Source of the DNA: Microbulbifer sp. YPW1
GTDB taxonomy: Bacteria > Pseudomonadota > Gammaproteobacteria > Pseudomonadales > Cellvibrionaceae
NCBI RefSeq assembly: GCF_013367775.1
Contig: NZ_CP055157.1
Span: 3,360,001-3,424,000 of the forward strand
Direction: 5' to 3'
DNA: 64,000 nt
Part shown: in pieces, positions 52,416 through 64,000 of the stretch
Layout: every line of letters starts with the position of its first letter
How positions within the stretch are numbered: position 1 is the first letter of the stretch
Position numbers and translations under genes: made by a program
Notes under the pieces: model-generated
The model's database searches: none
Told to the model about the DNA's origin: nothing
The model's input: only the letters and a program-made list of their open reading frames with translations

Positions 52416-53685
52416 TCTCTGGCTGATACTGGCATTGCTGATGCTGCCGCTCGCGTTTTTCATTGCCTGGCCCCTGCTCAGTGGGCAGGGCAAGGCGGCG
52501 TCTGCATTGTCGAATGATGCGGATACCAACACCCAGGCGGCACTGTACCGGGAGCACCTGGCTGAATTGGAAACGTCTCGCGCCAGCGGTGCGGTAGATG
52601 AAGCCCAGTACCTATCCTTGAAAAACGAGCTGGCGCGCAAACTGCTGGCGGAAGAGGGGGGATCCTATCGGGTTGCCCAGGCGCGCAACGGTGGGCGGGG
52701 GCTCTTGTTTGCACTCGCGTTTGCGCTGCCCTTTACCGCGGTGGGGCTGTATTTTTACTGGGGTGCTCATCAAGACCTGTCCCTGCACCGTGATCTGGTG
52801 GCGAGCCAGTCCGGTGAAACCGATATGGTGGTCGAGGCCCGTATTACCCAGCAGTTGAAAGCGCGTATTCAGTCACACCCGCAGGATATTTCCTCCCGCT
52901 ATGTGCTGGCCCAGCGTTTGCTGGTGAGCAATGACCTGCAGGGTGCGATTGCGCAGTACCGCTATATCGTGGCTCATGAGCCCGAGGCGGCGAATATTCG
53001 TGCGGAGCTGGCACAGGCGCTGTTCTTTGGCAATGGGTCAAAGATGTCGCCGGAGGTCCTGCGCGAAGTGGATCAGGTACTTGCGATCCAACCCAGCAAC
53101 ACAACCGCCCTCGGCCTGGCCGGAATCGCGGCGTTTGATCGCGAGGATTATGTGGCTGCCAGGGATTTCTGGCAGCGCGCACAAGCGCAGATGGCCCCGG
53201 GTTCCAGTGCCGCTCAGGCGCTTGCCGCCGGCGTTGCGCGGGCGGAAAAGGCGATTGCCGACGCCGGCGGACAGGTGGTGGTCAATGAGTCGCCGGAAGC
53301 TGGCTCCCCGGAGGGCGCGGAGAGTGCCAAGGGTTCAGAGGGCGCGGCCAACCGCATCGCGCTCAAGATCACCCTGCCGGATAGCGTGCAGTCCTCCCCG
53401 GACACCCCGGTATTTGTTTACGCCCGCACCGCCGACAGCCCTATGCCGGTGGCGATTGTGCGGCTGACCGCAGCAGACCTGCCAGCAGAAGTGGTGCTCG
53501 ACGAGTCCCGCGCGATGATGCCCGGCCGCAGTCTCAAGACCGTGGACGAGGTGGAACTGGTTGCGCGACTGGCGATCAATGGTAATGCCCGTCCGGCACC
53601 GGGGGATTGGCAGGGCGAGGTAAAAGGCCTGGCCCGTGCCGACTGGGGCAAGCCGATCCATATCTCCATCAACGAAAAAATCTGA
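52408..53685 (+). CDS. ccmI: Cytochrome c maturation apocytochrome chaperone CcmI (CycH)
   Basis: 425 aa from the ATG at 52408, overlapping ccmH by 8 bp. Two N-terminal membrane segments (LWLILALLMLPLAFFIAWPLL and GLLFALAFALPFTAVGLYFYW) flank a cytoplasmic loop with AALYREHLAELE. TPR-like helices follow (about 150-280), then a C-terminal beta domain (about 310-425). CcmI delivers apocytochrome c to CcmFH. Confidence 0.92.
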   Translation: MTDLWLILALLMLPLAFFIAWPLLSGQGKAASALSNDADTNTQAALYREHLAELETSRASGAVDEAQYLSLKNELARKLLAEEGGSYRVAQARNGGRGLLFALAFALPFTAVGLYFYWGAHQDLSLHRDLVASQSGETDMVVEARITQQLKARIQSHPQDISSRYVLAQRLLVSNDLQGAIAQYRYIVAHEPEAANIRAELAQALFFGNGSKMSPEVLREVDQVLAIQPSNTTALGLAGIAAFDREDYVAARDFWQRAQAQMAPGSSAAQALAAGVARAEKAIADAGGQVVVNESPEAGSPEGAESAKGSEGAANRIALKITLPDSVQSSPDTPVFVYARTADSPMPVAIVRLTAADLPAEVVLDESRAMMPGRSLKTVDEVELVARLAINGNARPAPGDWQGEVKGLARADWGKPIHISINEKI

Positions 53686-53755
53686 CCCTGCCTGTTATTC
53701 AAATAGTACCGTGCCCCGTCCGCAGTGAAAGTGGATGGGGCGGTCAAAAATAGCG

Positions 53756-53784
53756 CTGAAACCGTGCCCGCAGCCATGTACAAT
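53756..53784 (+). promoter_or_regulatory. Sigma-70-like promoter of smc
   Basis: CTGAAA and TACAAT are 17 bp apart, 131 bp upstream of the smc start. Confidence 0.45.
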
Positions 53785-53915
53785 CGGCGGTTTGCAAAGA
53801 CAAATCGGCGATCTGGCTGCCCGGCGGCCGGATCCCTCCTGTAATTACAACGAAGAGCGTTCGGCGGCGGTAAATGTGACCGTACGGGCGCCGGGTATTA
53901 CCGAGTTTCAAGACC

Positions 53916-56900
53916 ATGCGTTTGAAGTGCATCAAGTTGGCCGGGTTCAAATCCTTCGTCGATCCGACCACCGTTTACTTCCCTTCCAACCTCAGCGCCG
54001 TGGTCGGCCCCAACGGTTGTGGCAAGTCAAATACCATCGACGCCGTGCGCTGGGTAATGGGTGAGTCCTCCGCGAAGAACCTGCGCGGCGACTCCATGAC
54101 CGACGTCATCTTCAATGGCTCCAGCGGCCGTAAGCCAGTGGGTCAGGCCTCCATCGAGCTGGTGTTCGACAATTCAGCCGGCAAGCTGACCGGTGAGTAC
54201 GCCGCTTTCAGCGAAATCTCCGTCAAGCGTAAAGTAACCCGCGATGGGCAGAACAATTACTATCTGAACGGTGAAAAGTGTCGCCGGCGGGACGTGACCG
54301 ATCTGTTCCTGGGAACCGGTCTCGGACCGCGTAGTTACGCGATCATCGAGCAGGGCATGATCTCCAAGCTGATTGAGGCCAAGCCGGAAGAGCTGCGGGT
54401 ATTTATCGAGGAGGCCGCGGGCATCTCCAAGTACAAGGAGCGCCGCCGCGATACCGAAAACCGCATGCGCCGCACCCATGAGAACCTGGAGCGCCTTACC
54501 GATATCCGCGATGAGCTGGATCGCCAGCTGGCCCGCCTTGAGCGCCAGTCCGCGGCAGCGGAGAAATACAGCCGCTTCAAGGAGGAGGAGCGCACCCACA
54601 AAGCGCACCTGCAGGCGCTCAAGTACAAAGACCTGGACGATCAGGCCAAGGCCAAGCAGCAGCAGATCGGTGAGCTCGAGCTTACCGTGGAGGAGCTGGT
54701 CACCCGACAGGTGAGCTGCGACACCGGTATCGAAGAACAGCGCGTGGCCTACCACGACCTGTCCGATGCATTTAACGAGGTGCAGGGCCGTTTTTACTCG
54801 GTGGGCGCGGATATCGCGCGTCTGGAGCAGAGTATTTCCCATGCGCGTGAGCGCAACGCTCAGCTGCAGAGCGATTTTTCCCGAACCGAACAGGAATACA
54901 ACGAATCTCAGTCACTGCTCGCGGCGGACCAGGAAAAGGCGGTGGAGTTCGACGCAGAGCTCGAAGTCATCGTGCCGGATCTGGAAATGGTGCAGGCGGC
55001 AGAGGAAGAATCTGCACAGGCACTGCTGACCGCGGAAGACCAGATGCGCGATTGGCAGAACGAGTGGGACCAGTTCAACCAGGGTGCTTCCGGTTCCCGT
55101 CAGCGAGCCGAGGTTCAGCAGTCGCGTATCCAGCATCTGGAAACCTCGACCCAGCGCCTGCAAGACCGTATCAGCAAGCTGCAGAGTGAGCGCGAGAGCC
55201 TATCCGGTGCTGGCGATGACAGCGAACTGGAACAGCAGAACGAAGAGCTGGCCGAGCTGGAAATGCAGCTGGCGGAGCTGCGCGAATCCATTTCCGAGCA
55301 GGTTGAGCAGCTCGCAGAGTTGCGCCGCCAGGAAACCGATATCGCTGCGGACCTGGATAAAGAACGCCTGCAACTGCAGACCAGCCGCGGCCGCCAGGCT
55401 TCCCTGGAAGCCCTCCAGCAGGCCGCAATGGGGCAGGGCAAAGCAGTAGCCAGCTGGCTGGAACAGCAAAACCTGCAAGATCGCCCGCGCCTGGCGGAGC
55501 AGATCAGCGCCCGGTCCGGTTGGGAGACCGCCGTTGAAACCGTACTCGGTGCCCAGCTGCAGGCGGTGTGCATCGATCAGATCGAGTCCCTGCAGGAGTC
55601 GCTCACCAGTCTCGAGAGTGGTCAGGCGGTATTTGTTGATGGCAACAGTGTTTCTTCTGTCGCCAGTGGCAGCCTGCCCAAGCTGGCGGACGTCGTGGAT
55701 GGCCCCGCGGGCCTGACAGGTCTGATCGACGGTATCTACACTGCCGAAGACCTGACCGCGGCGCTCGCCCAGCGCGCCCAGTTGCGAGCCGGTGAATCCA
55801 TTGTCACCCGCGATGGCCTCTGGGTGGGCCCGAGCTGGTTGCGTGTAAGCCGCGGTGCGGATGCGGAAGCGGGCGTTCTGGCACGCAAGCAGGAATTGGA
55901 AAACCTCGAGCAGTCCCTGGCGGAATGTGAAGCGCGCATCGAGGAACTGTCCGAGCAGCGCGAACAGCTGCGCGGGCGCGCCGCAGAGCTGGAATCCGGT
56001 ATCGAGCAGGGGCGCAACAACGCCGAGCAGCTGAACCGTCGTACCGGCGACCTGCGCAGCCAGCTGTCTGCCCAGCGTGCCCGCCAGGAACAGATGGACG
56101 AGCGCCGCCGTCGTATCGAGCAGGAAATTGCCGAAGTAAAAGAGCAGAAAGAGATGGAGTCCGAAGCCATCTCAGAAGCGCGAATCGTACTGCAGGAAGC
56201 GGTCGAGGCCATGAGCGACGATACGGATCGTCGCGAGACAATGCTTGCCCGCCGTGAAGAGCTGCGTGAAGCGCTGGATAACGCCCGCCAGCGCGCCCGT
56301 GAAGACAAGGACCGCGCGCACGAACTGGCCATGCGCGAGCAGTCCGTGCGTACCCAGAAAGTATCCCTGGAGCGCACGCTGCAGGTGCTGCGCGAACAGG
56401 TGGAGCGCCTGCAGGAGCGCCGCGAGCAGCTTACCCTGCAGATGGAAGAGGCCCAGGATCCGTCCCAGGATTTCCAGGCCGAGCTCGAAGAAAAACTGGG
56501 CCAGCGTATCGAGGTGGAGAACGAGCTTTCTGAAGCGCGCAAGAACCTGGAAGACGTGGAATCCAGCCTGCGCAATCAGGAGCAGGAACGCCACAAGGCG
56601 GAGTCTGCGCTGCAGGGGGTGCGCGCACAGCTGGAGCAGCAGCGCCTCACGGCCCAGACCCTGGAAACCCAGCGCAATGGCCTGGTCGAGCAGTTGCGCG
56701 AGGCGGACCACGATCTGGAAGTCCTCCTCGAGGAACTCCCGGAAGAGCTGACTATCGAAGCAGTACAGCAGGATATCGAGCTGGTGGCTGCGCGTATTTC
56801 CCGTCTCGGCCCGATCAACCTGGCGGCCATCGACGAGTACAAGCAGGAATCCGAGCGCAAGCACTATCTGGATCGCCAGTACGATGACCTGACCGATGCG

Positions 56901-57419
56901 CTGGAGACCCTGGAAAATGCCATCCGCCGCATCGATAAAGAGACCCGGACCCGCTTCAAGGAGACCTTTGACCAGGTCAACAGCGGTCTGCAGGAACTGT
57001 TCCCGAAAGTATTCGGCGGTGGTCACGCCTATCTGGAGCTGACCGGAGACGACCTGCTGGATACCGGTATCGCGATCATGGCGCGCCCGCCCGGCAAGCG
57101 AAACAGCACCATCCACCTGCTTTCCGGTGGGGAAAAGGCGCTGACGGCGATCGCGCTGGTGTTCTCCATTTTCCGCCTGAATCCCGCACCTTTCTGTATG
57201 CTGGACGAGGTGGACGCACCGCTGGATGATGCCAACGTTGGACGCTACGCGCGCATGGTGAAAGAAATGTCCGCGCACGTGCAGTTCATCTACATTACAC
57301 ATAACAAGATCGCCATGGAGATGGCCGATCAGTTGCTCGGTGTGACCATGCACGAGCCGGGCGTGTCGCGCCTGGTGTCCGTGGACGTGGAAGAAGCCGC
57401 GGAACTGGCGTCTGCGTAA
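53916..57419 (+). CDS. smc: Chromosome segregation ATPase SMC
   Basis: 1167 aa, full length. Walker A is GPNGCGKSNT (about 31-40). Two long coiled-coil arms (about 170-500 and 650-1000) flank a hinge (about 500-650, with AVCIDQIESLQESL). The C-terminal head has LSGGEKALTAIAL and CMLDEVDAPLDDAN. It forms condensin with ScpA/ScpB, which are not in the window. It heads the smc-zipA-ligA order known from Pseudomonas and relatives. Confidence 0.97.
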   Translation: MRLKCIKLAGFKSFVDPTTVYFPSNLSAVVGPNGCGKSNTIDAVRWVMGESSAKNLRGDSMTDVIFNGSSGRKPVGQASIELVFDNSAGKLTGEYAAFSEISVKRKVTRDGQNNYYLNGEKCRRRDVTDLFLGTGLGPRSYAIIEQGMISKLIEAKPEELRVFIEEAAGISKYKERRRDTENRMRRTHENLERLTDIRDELDRQLARLERQSAAAEKYSRFKEEERTHKAHLQALKYKDLDDQAKAKQQQIGELELTVEELVTRQVSCDTGIEEQRVAYHDLSDAFNEVQGRFYSVGADIARLEQSISHARERNAQLQSDFSRTEQEYNESQSLLAADQEKAVEFDAELEVIVPDLEMVQAAEEESAQALLTAEDQMRDWQNEWDQFNQGASGSRQRAEVQQSRIQHLETSTQRLQDRISKLQSERESLSGAGDDSELEQQNEELAELEMQLAELRESISEQVEQLAELRRQETDIAADLDKERLQLQTSRGRQASLEALQQAAMGQGKAVASWLEQQNLQDRPRLAEQISARSGWETAVETVLGAQLQAVCIDQIESLQESLTSLESGQAVFVDGNSVSSVASGSLPKLADVVDGPAGLTGLIDGIYTAEDLTAALAQRAQLRAGESIVTRDGLWVGPSWLRVSRGADAEAGVLARKQELENLEQSLAECEARIEELSEQREQLRGRAAELESGIEQGRNNAEQLNRRTGDLRSQLSAQRARQEQMDERRRRIEQEIAEVKEQKEMESEAISEARIVLQEAVEAMSDDTDRRETMLARREELREALDNARQRAREDKDRAHELAMREQSVRTQKVSLERTLQVLREQVERLQERREQLTLQMEEAQDPSQDFQAELEEKLGQRIEVENELSEARKNLEDVESSLRNQEQERHKAESALQGVRAQLEQQRLTAQTLETQRNGLVEQLREADHDLEVLLEELPEELTIEAVQQDIELVAARISRLGPINLAAIDEYKQESERKHYLDRQYDDLTDALETLENAIRRIDKETRTRFKETFDQVNSGLQELFPKVFGGGHAYLELTGDDLLDTGIAIMARPPGKRNSTIHLLSGGEKALTAIALVFSIFRLNPAPFCMLDEVDAPLDDANVGRYARMVKEMSAHVQFIYITHNKIAMEMADQLLGVTMHEPGVSRLVSVDVEEAAELASA

Positions 57420-57524
57420 TGGAAGTACAAAGTTGTTTAAATCGGAAGATCCCGGTGGATTGCAACATGTGGAGCCCGGGCTTTCCGGCTCGATGGATGT
57501 CGGCTTAGGGAGAGGGATGCACAA

Positions 57525-59015
57525 ATGGACAACTGGCTGATCAATTTGCTGGCTCTGGTGCTGCTCGGGGTAGTACTCGATGGCGCGCGCCGCGCCTATC
57601 TCAAGCACCGCGACACCATGAAAGTTTCCCGTAACCTGTCCCGATCCATGCGTCGGGACATGGACGATTACAACGATGACATTCTCTCACCGCCGCGGGC
57701 GGTGGACGCGGGCGAGCGCGACCAGCCGGTGACTGAAAAACGGTCATCCAGCGCGCCCGTCGTGCAGCAAAGCGCCCGTTTTGCCGAGCCCGATCTCGAA
57801 TATATCGATCCGGAAGAAGCGGAGAAGCGTCGCCAGATCGCCGCGGAGCTGCCCGGCACGGTACGCGTGGTGCAGCGACGCAAGCCAGAGGACGCCTCCC
57901 AGGTCAATCGCAAGGTGCAGCAAAACTTCCAGTCCTCGCGCAAACCCCTGGCGGGAAGCAAGCCCGATCGCCGCGATGCCGATATTCCGGAACCGGCCGT
58001 AACGGCTGAGCCGCCGCGCCCGCATGTGCCGGAGCAGGTCGCCCTGAATCTGGAGGAGCAGGTGCCCATGCTCATGGATTCCGTGACTGACGCGGACCAG
58101 GAGCCGGCTGCAGAGCCGGAATCCACCACTGCGCTCGGTCGCACCGCAGACCTTGAGCAGCTTGCCCCGGAGCTGGCACACCAGCAGCCGCTGGAGCAAC
58201 AGTCCGTGAGATCTCCGCAATCTGGCGCTGGCCGCGATGCAGAAACCGACCCGCTGGGTAGTCTGGCCCAGGAGTCTGTGGCGGGCGACCGTCGGGAGCC
58301 CTCACTGGACGAATCTGTAAGTCTCGAATCCCTGCAGGAAGTTTCTGAGCCTGTCGGGGATGAAGCTGCGCGCACCGCTTCCGAGCCCCCGGCCAAGTCT
58401 GGCTGGGCTGCCGCAGACCTGAAACTGCCGGAACTGAAGTTTCCCGAATTCAAGAAGCCGGCCTCCCCGGCTCGGGAATCCCGCAGCGCAACAGAGAGTC
58501 GTGATACGGCGGGCAGCAGCCGTGCAGGCAAGCGCGGTAGCAAGGGCAAGGCCGCGGAGTCGGCAAAGGAGCGCGCCGTGGAAGAAGTGCTGATCCTCAA
58601 TATCATGGCGCCCGCGGGCGACTATTTTGAAGGCAATGATCTGTTGCGTGTGCTGCTTTCCAGCGGCCTGCGTTTCGGCGATATGAATATTTTCCACTAT
58701 CACTGCGGCGAAGCGGGCGAGGGTTCGGCACTGTTCAGCCTCGCGAATATTGTGGTGCCCGGCACTTTCGATATGTCCGAGATGGAAGATTTCACCACCC
58801 CGGGTGTCAGCCTGTTCCTGGCACTGCCCGCGGAGGTAGAGGCTCTCAAGGCTTTCGATACCCTGCTGTCCACTGCACGTGGCATCGCCGAGCAGTTGGG
58901 TGGCGAGCTCAAGGATGAAAACCGCAGTGTCTTCACCGCGCAGACCGCGGAACACTATCGCCAGCGGGTCATGGAGTTCCAGCGACGCAAGGCGCTGGCC
59001 CGGGCCCAGGCATAA
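57525..59015 (+). CDS. zipA: Cell division protein ZipA
   Basis: 496 aa, long for ZipA (E. coli 328). An N-terminal membrane anchor (WLINLLALVLLGVVLDGA) is followed by a charged, low-complexity, probably disordered linker of about 320 residues and the FtsZ-binding domain (about 355-490: VLILNIMAPAGDYFEGNDLLRVLLSSGLRFGDMNIFH). It tethers FtsZ to the membrane at the septum. The extra length is all in the linker. Position between smc and ligA is conserved. Confidence 0.95.
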   Translation: MDNWLINLLALVLLGVVLDGARRAYLKHRDTMKVSRNLSRSMRRDMDDYNDDILSPPRAVDAGERDQPVTEKRSSSAPVVQQSARFAEPDLEYIDPEEAEKRRQIAAELPGTVRVVQRRKPEDASQVNRKVQQNFQSSRKPLAGSKPDRRDADIPEPAVTAEPPRPHVPEQVALNLEEQVPMLMDSVTDADQEPAAEPESTTALGRTADLEQLAPELAHQQPLEQQSVRSPQSGAGRDAETDPLGSLAQESVAGDRREPSLDESVSLESLQEVSEPVGDEAARTASEPPAKSGWAAADLKLPELKFPEFKKPASPARESRSATESRDTAGSSRAGKRGSKGKAAESAKERAVEEVLILNIMAPAGDYFEGNDLLRVLLSSGLRFGDMNIFHYHCGEAGEGSALFSLANIVVPGTFDMSEMEDFTTPGVSLFLALPAEVEALKAFDTLLSTARGIAEQLGGELKDENRSVFTAQTAEHYRQRVMEFQRRKALARAQA

Positions 59016-59022
59016 AACGTCA

Positions 59023-59049
59023 GCCCCTCCCATTGCGGAGGGGCTTTTG
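59023..59049 (+). terminator. Intrinsic terminator after zipA
   Basis: An 8-bp perfect stem (GCCCCTCC / GGAGGGGC) with a 6-nt loop is followed by TTTTG. The T-run is short. Confidence 0.65.
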
Positions 59050-59096
59050 TATCGGGTGCGATATTTCCGCTGATCCGCCGATCATTTGCCCGATAA

Positions 59097-61187
<2,091 letters not shown>

Positions 61188-61418
61188 CCGTCCTGATCGG
61201 TTTATCGACAACCTGTCTGGAGGATAGGCACCCGCATATCCTTCCGGTGCGTCACCGCACAATTCATATGTGGAAATTGCGACGAGATTGCCGATTTCGC
61301 CGATTTCCACAGTGGCATTCTGCGGTTTGCGCCGTTACAGTTGGCAGATAAAGTTTTATGAATTGGCCTGCAGGCAGTCGTGATTACGCTGCGAGGGCAG
61401 CGTAGGGGTTAGCGCAGA

Positions 61419-61853
61419 GTGATTCAGGGCGATCAGGAATCCATTGTTTACGGCTGTATCAAAGACAGTAATAGCCTGACCGGCGGCAGTGACCGACGCC
61501 GGGTCAATCGCGAAGCTGTCCTCGCGTTGCCGAGCGCCGACGAGTGGCCGTTTCTGTGCCGCGACATGTTTTCGATTCCCACCATCAAGGTCAAGCAGTC
61601 CCAGTACCAGACGGACGTCATTCATTTCGGCGCGTCCTACCGTGCGGTAGAGTACGAGTGGAATCACTGGATCCAGAAGTTTGAGGAATTGCTGCAAAGC
61701 ATGTACTGGGTTTCTGCCACAGTACACCTCGAAACCGAACTCTCCGGTACTCATTCGTTCACCTGGGAGGCCGCGGGCCTCTACCATGAGCCCGGTTGTG
61801 GCGATATGCAGGTGCGCTGCGAGTGGACCCAGGAAGGGCGTGTCAGTATCTGA
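61419..61853 (+). CDS. Unrecognised 144-aa protein
   Basis: GTG start at 61419 with AGGGG ten bases upstream. No signal peptide or membrane helix. It has many aromatic residues in the middle (AVEYEWNHWIQKFEELLQSMYWVSATVHLE), which suggests a compact alpha/beta fold. It follows ligA after a 231-bp gap and precedes fumC. I do not recognise a family; codon use and the ribosome site argue that it is real. Confidence 0.65.
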   Translation: MIQGDQESIVYGCIKDSNSLTGGSDRRRVNREAVLALPSADEWPFLCRDMFSIPTIKVKQSQYQTDVIHFGASYRAVEYEWNHWIQKFEELLQSMYWVSATVHLETELSGTHSFTWEAAGLYHEPGCGDMQVRCEWTQEGRVSI

Positions 61854-61991
61854 CCGGTATCCACAGGCCGGTTGTATCTGGCTCCCCGCCAGCCCGGCAT
61901 TTTTGACTTCGCGACTCCATATTCTCTACGCTACGCTAGTCCTGATGTATCAGTCCTAGATATCCAGTCAAATTCCGACCGGGGGTTGCGC

Positions 61992-63404
61992 ATGCCTGAA
62001 TCCACATCCGGGGCACCGGAAAATTATCGTATCGAAGAAGACAGCCTCGGCGAAGTGCGAGTGCCACAGGGCGCACGTTACGGTGCCCAGACCCAGCGTG
62101 CGGTGGAGAATTTCCCCGTCAGCGGATACACCCTGCCGGTGGAGTTCCTGCGTGCGGTAGTGGCGATAAAAAAAGCGGCGGCCGAGGCAAACCTGTGTCT
62201 TGGTCTACTCGAAAAAGAGGTGGCCGAGGCGATTATCGCAGCCTGTGAGCAACTGTCTGAAACCGACTTTCAGCAACAATTCCCCATCGATATTTTCCAG
62301 ACCGGTTCCGGTACCAGCACCAATATGAATGTGAATGAAGTGCTGGCCCACATGGCATCGGAGCACAGTGGCCTGACGGTAGGCGCCAACGATCATGTCA
62401 ATATGTGTCAGAGCAGTAACGATGTGATTCCTTCGGCGATCCATCTTTCCGCATTGCTGGCGCTGCAAAACAAACTCCTGCCGGCACTGGTACACCTGAT
62501 CGATGTGACCGAGGAGAAAGCAGAAGCGGTGGACGGTGTGATCAAAACTGGTCGCACCCACTTGATGGATGCGGTACCGGTTTCACTATCTCAGGAGCTG
62601 AATGCGTGGGCGGCGCAGGTGCGCCTGTGCAAGGAGCGGATCGAAAATTCACTGCCGCGTCTCGAGCAATTGGCTCAGGGCGGCACCGCAGTGGGGTCGG
62701 GATTGAATGCGCACGCAGAATTTGCCGAGATCTTTGCGCGCAAGCTGAGTGGCGATTGCGGTGTTTACCTGCGCCCGGCGGAGAACCTGTTTGCGGCCAT
62801 TGCCAGTCAGGACACGGCAGTGGAAGTTTCCGGACAATTGAAAACGCTGGCGGTGGCGCTGATGAAGATCGCCAATGACCTGCGCTGGATGAATAGCGGC
62901 CCCCTCGCCGGGTTTGGTGAGATTGCGTTGCCTGCACTACAACCGGGCAGCAGTATCATGCCGGGCAAGGTTAATCCGGTAATTGCGGAGTCTGTGGCCA
63001 TGGTTGCGGCCAAGGTCATCGGCAATGACACCACCATCACAGTGGCGGGGCAGAGTGGAAATTTTCAACTCAATGTCATGTTGCCGGTCATTGCATTTTC
63101 CCTGCTGGAAAGCATCCGGATACTCAGCACCGGCACCCGCTTGCTGGCAGATAAGGCGATAGCAGGGTTTGAAGTGAACGAAGCGCGTATGCAGCAGGCC
63201 CTGGCGAGGAATCCGATCCTGGTAACCGCGCTCAACCCGGTAATCGGCTACGCGCGCGCGGCGGAAATCGCCAAGGCGGCTTATGCCAGTGGTCGGCCGA
63301 TACTGGATGTTGCGGTGGAAATGACGAATCTTTCCAAAAGCGAATTGGAAAAGCTTCTCGACCCGGCGCGGCTGAGTCAGGGCGGAATCATAGATGGTGA
63401 CTGA
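61992..63404 (+). CDS. fumC: Class II fumarate hydratase
   Basis: 470 aa from the ATG at 61992; the frame is open 120 bases further up without a ribosome site. Superfamily signatures are TGSGTSTNMNVNEV, VNMCQSSNDVIPSA, KTGRTHLMDAVP and the catalytic-loop motif GSSIMPGKVNP. It interconverts fumarate and malate without iron. Aspartate ammonia-lyase is the main alternative, but the THLMDA segment and overall pattern fit FumC better. Confidence 0.92.
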   Translation: MPESTSGAPENYRIEEDSLGEVRVPQGARYGAQTQRAVENFPVSGYTLPVEFLRAVVAIKKAAAEANLCLGLLEKEVAEAIIAACEQLSETDFQQQFPIDIFQTGSGTSTNMNVNEVLAHMASEHSGLTVGANDHVNMCQSSNDVIPSAIHLSALLALQNKLLPALVHLIDVTEEKAEAVDGVIKTGRTHLMDAVPVSLSQELNAWAAQVRLCKERIENSLPRLEQLAQGGTAVGSGLNAHAEFAEIFARKLSGDCGVYLRPAENLFAAIASQDTAVEVSGQLKTLAVALMKIANDLRWMNSGPLAGFGEIALPALQPGSSIMPGKVNPVIAESVAMVAAKVIGNDTTITVAGQSGNFQLNVMLPVIAFSLLESIRILSTGTRLLADKAIAGFEVNEARMQQALARNPILVTALNPVIGYARAAEIAKAAYASGRPILDVAVEMTNLSKSELEKLLDPARLSQGGIIDGD

Positions 63405-63459
63405 GGAACCCTTGATTGACCCGAAGAGTGGTGGCAGGTAAGTCCCGGCAGCGTATACG

Positions 63460-63582
63460 TCAGCTGAGTAGCAGAATACCCAGTAGTATCGAACCTGTCA
63501 GCAGCATCATGCATTCGACCCAGATAGCCAGTTTGCGCAGGATGCTCCTGTCTTCACTGCGATAAAGTAATCGTTTGCCCAT
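63460..63582 (-). CDS. Small single-helix membrane protein, 40 aa
   Basis: On the - strand, GGAGG is followed eight bases later by ATG and a 40-codon frame. It has a charged N-terminus (MGKRLLYRSEDRSILRKLA) and a hydrophobic helix (MMLLTGSILLGILLLS) running to the C-terminus. It lies convergent to fumC. No family recognised; the strong ribosome site and topology support it. Confidence 0.6.
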   Translation of the reverse strand: MGKRLLYRSEDRSILRKLAIWVECMMLLTGSILLGILLLS

Positions 63583-63833
63583 GGTCTGCACCTCCATTGA
63601 TCCCTGGTTTGCCCAGCTCCCTCAAGAAGCGGATGATTCCCCGGTTCGTTGACAGCTGCAGGTCGATGCTGCACGATTCTGCGCCGAGAGTGGCGCCAGA
63701 CCCCGCAGTCCACACCGCGAGTGTGCCTTCGCCACCGGTTACCGGTGGGTGCCGGTTGCCTCACTATTATTAAGGGTAGTGTTGGCGCAGTTCGCCGACC
63801 AACCATTCATTTCCCAGCCAAAGTGTTTTTGTT

Positions 63834-64000
63834 ATGGCCAACAAACGCCGCCGTTCGTTCATCACCAGTGTACTCGCCTGTATCGCATTTATTGCAGCGG
63901 CGATCTGGAGCTGGGACCTGCCGGTGGCGGATGTGCTCAGTTATCTGGTGTTGATGCTGGTGTTCCTCGCAGTGATTGTTTCCGTGGCATTCGGCTTCGG
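63834..64000 (+). CDS. Membrane protein, 3' end outside the window
   Basis: The ATG at 63834 opens a frame that runs off the end. The visible 55 residues start MANKRRRSF and contain two hydrophobic segments (ITSVLACIAFIAAAIW and YLVLMLVFLAVIVSVAFGF). Function cannot be judged. Confidence 0.6.
   Translation, partial: MANKRRRSFITSVLACIAFIAAAIWSWDLPVADVLSYLVLMLVFLAVIVSVAFGF

Noticed and set aside
56172..57608. 478-codon open frame antisense to smc and the start of zipA
   Set aside because: It mirrors the coiled-coil and ATPase head coding of smc; no ribosome site and a low-complexity Leu/Gln-rich product.
61903..61932. Promoter for fumC (TTGACT with TACGCT 18 bp on)
   Set aside because: The -10 is poor (TACGCT) and the spacing long; not convincing enough to list as a feature.

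Overview
The window looks like a contiguous stretch of chromosome from a marine, polymer-degrading gammaproteobacterium of the Cellvibrionales/Microbulbifer type. This is an inference from three things: two TonB-dependent receptors paired with flavin-dependent halogenases, the smc-zipA-ligA order, and a full set of System I cytochrome c maturation genes. No phage, transposase, CRISPR array or rRNA was seen. Almost all genes are intact; the first and last are cut by the window edges.

Region 1 (1-9.1 kb) is a surface-uptake block: a 5'-truncated TonB-dependent receptor, two tryptophan-halogenase-family genes on opposite strands, and a second large receptor with an N-terminal carboxypeptidase-regulatory-like domain.

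Region 2 (9.2-34.6 kb) is the centre of interest. It reads as a muropeptide and N-acetylmuramic acid (MurNAc) salvage island. Its genes are: an NlpC/P60 lipoprotein, an L-Ala-D/L-Glu epimerase, an RpiR regulator, a secreted transglutaminase-like protein, a beta-lactamase-fold lipoprotein (possibly an AmiE-like amidase), a Tat-exported LD-carboxypeptidase, an NhaC-type transporter, a PLP amino-acid decarboxylase, a fusion of a VanX-type D-Ala-D-Ala dipeptidase with a NamZ-type exo-N-acetylmuramidase, a NagX-like membrane protein, GlcDEF, and a secreted two-module protein with a C39-like end. A divergent operon (SSS symporter, BadF-type sugar kinase, MurQ) with a second RpiR regulator follows. 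The inferred flow is: peptide and glycan trimming in the periplasm, MurNAc import by the symporter, phosphorylation, MurQ cleavage to GlcNAc-6-P plus D-lactate, and D-lactate oxidation by GlcDEF. Two candidate operator palindromes recur in the promoter gaps of this island.

Region 3 (35.0-44.1 kb) holds an RND pump with its membrane-fusion protein, an exported Ntn-type asparaginase/isoaspartyl peptidase, tRNA-Arg(CCT), a 57-aa acidic protein, and a partner-switching pair: a STAS protein plus a pseudo-receiver/PP2C/serine-kinase fusion like HsbA-HsbR.

Region 4 (44.1-53.7 kb) is the ccm system, split in two. ccmABCDEFG is followed by a YigZ-family gene; then come a convergent double-hotdog thioesterase and a tRNA-Val/tRNA-Asp operon; ccmHI resumes behind its own extended -10 promoter.

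Region 5 (53.7-64 kb) is core housekeeping: smc, zipA, ligA, an unrecognised 144-aa protein, a class II fumarase, a 40-aa membrane peptide and the start of a membrane protein.
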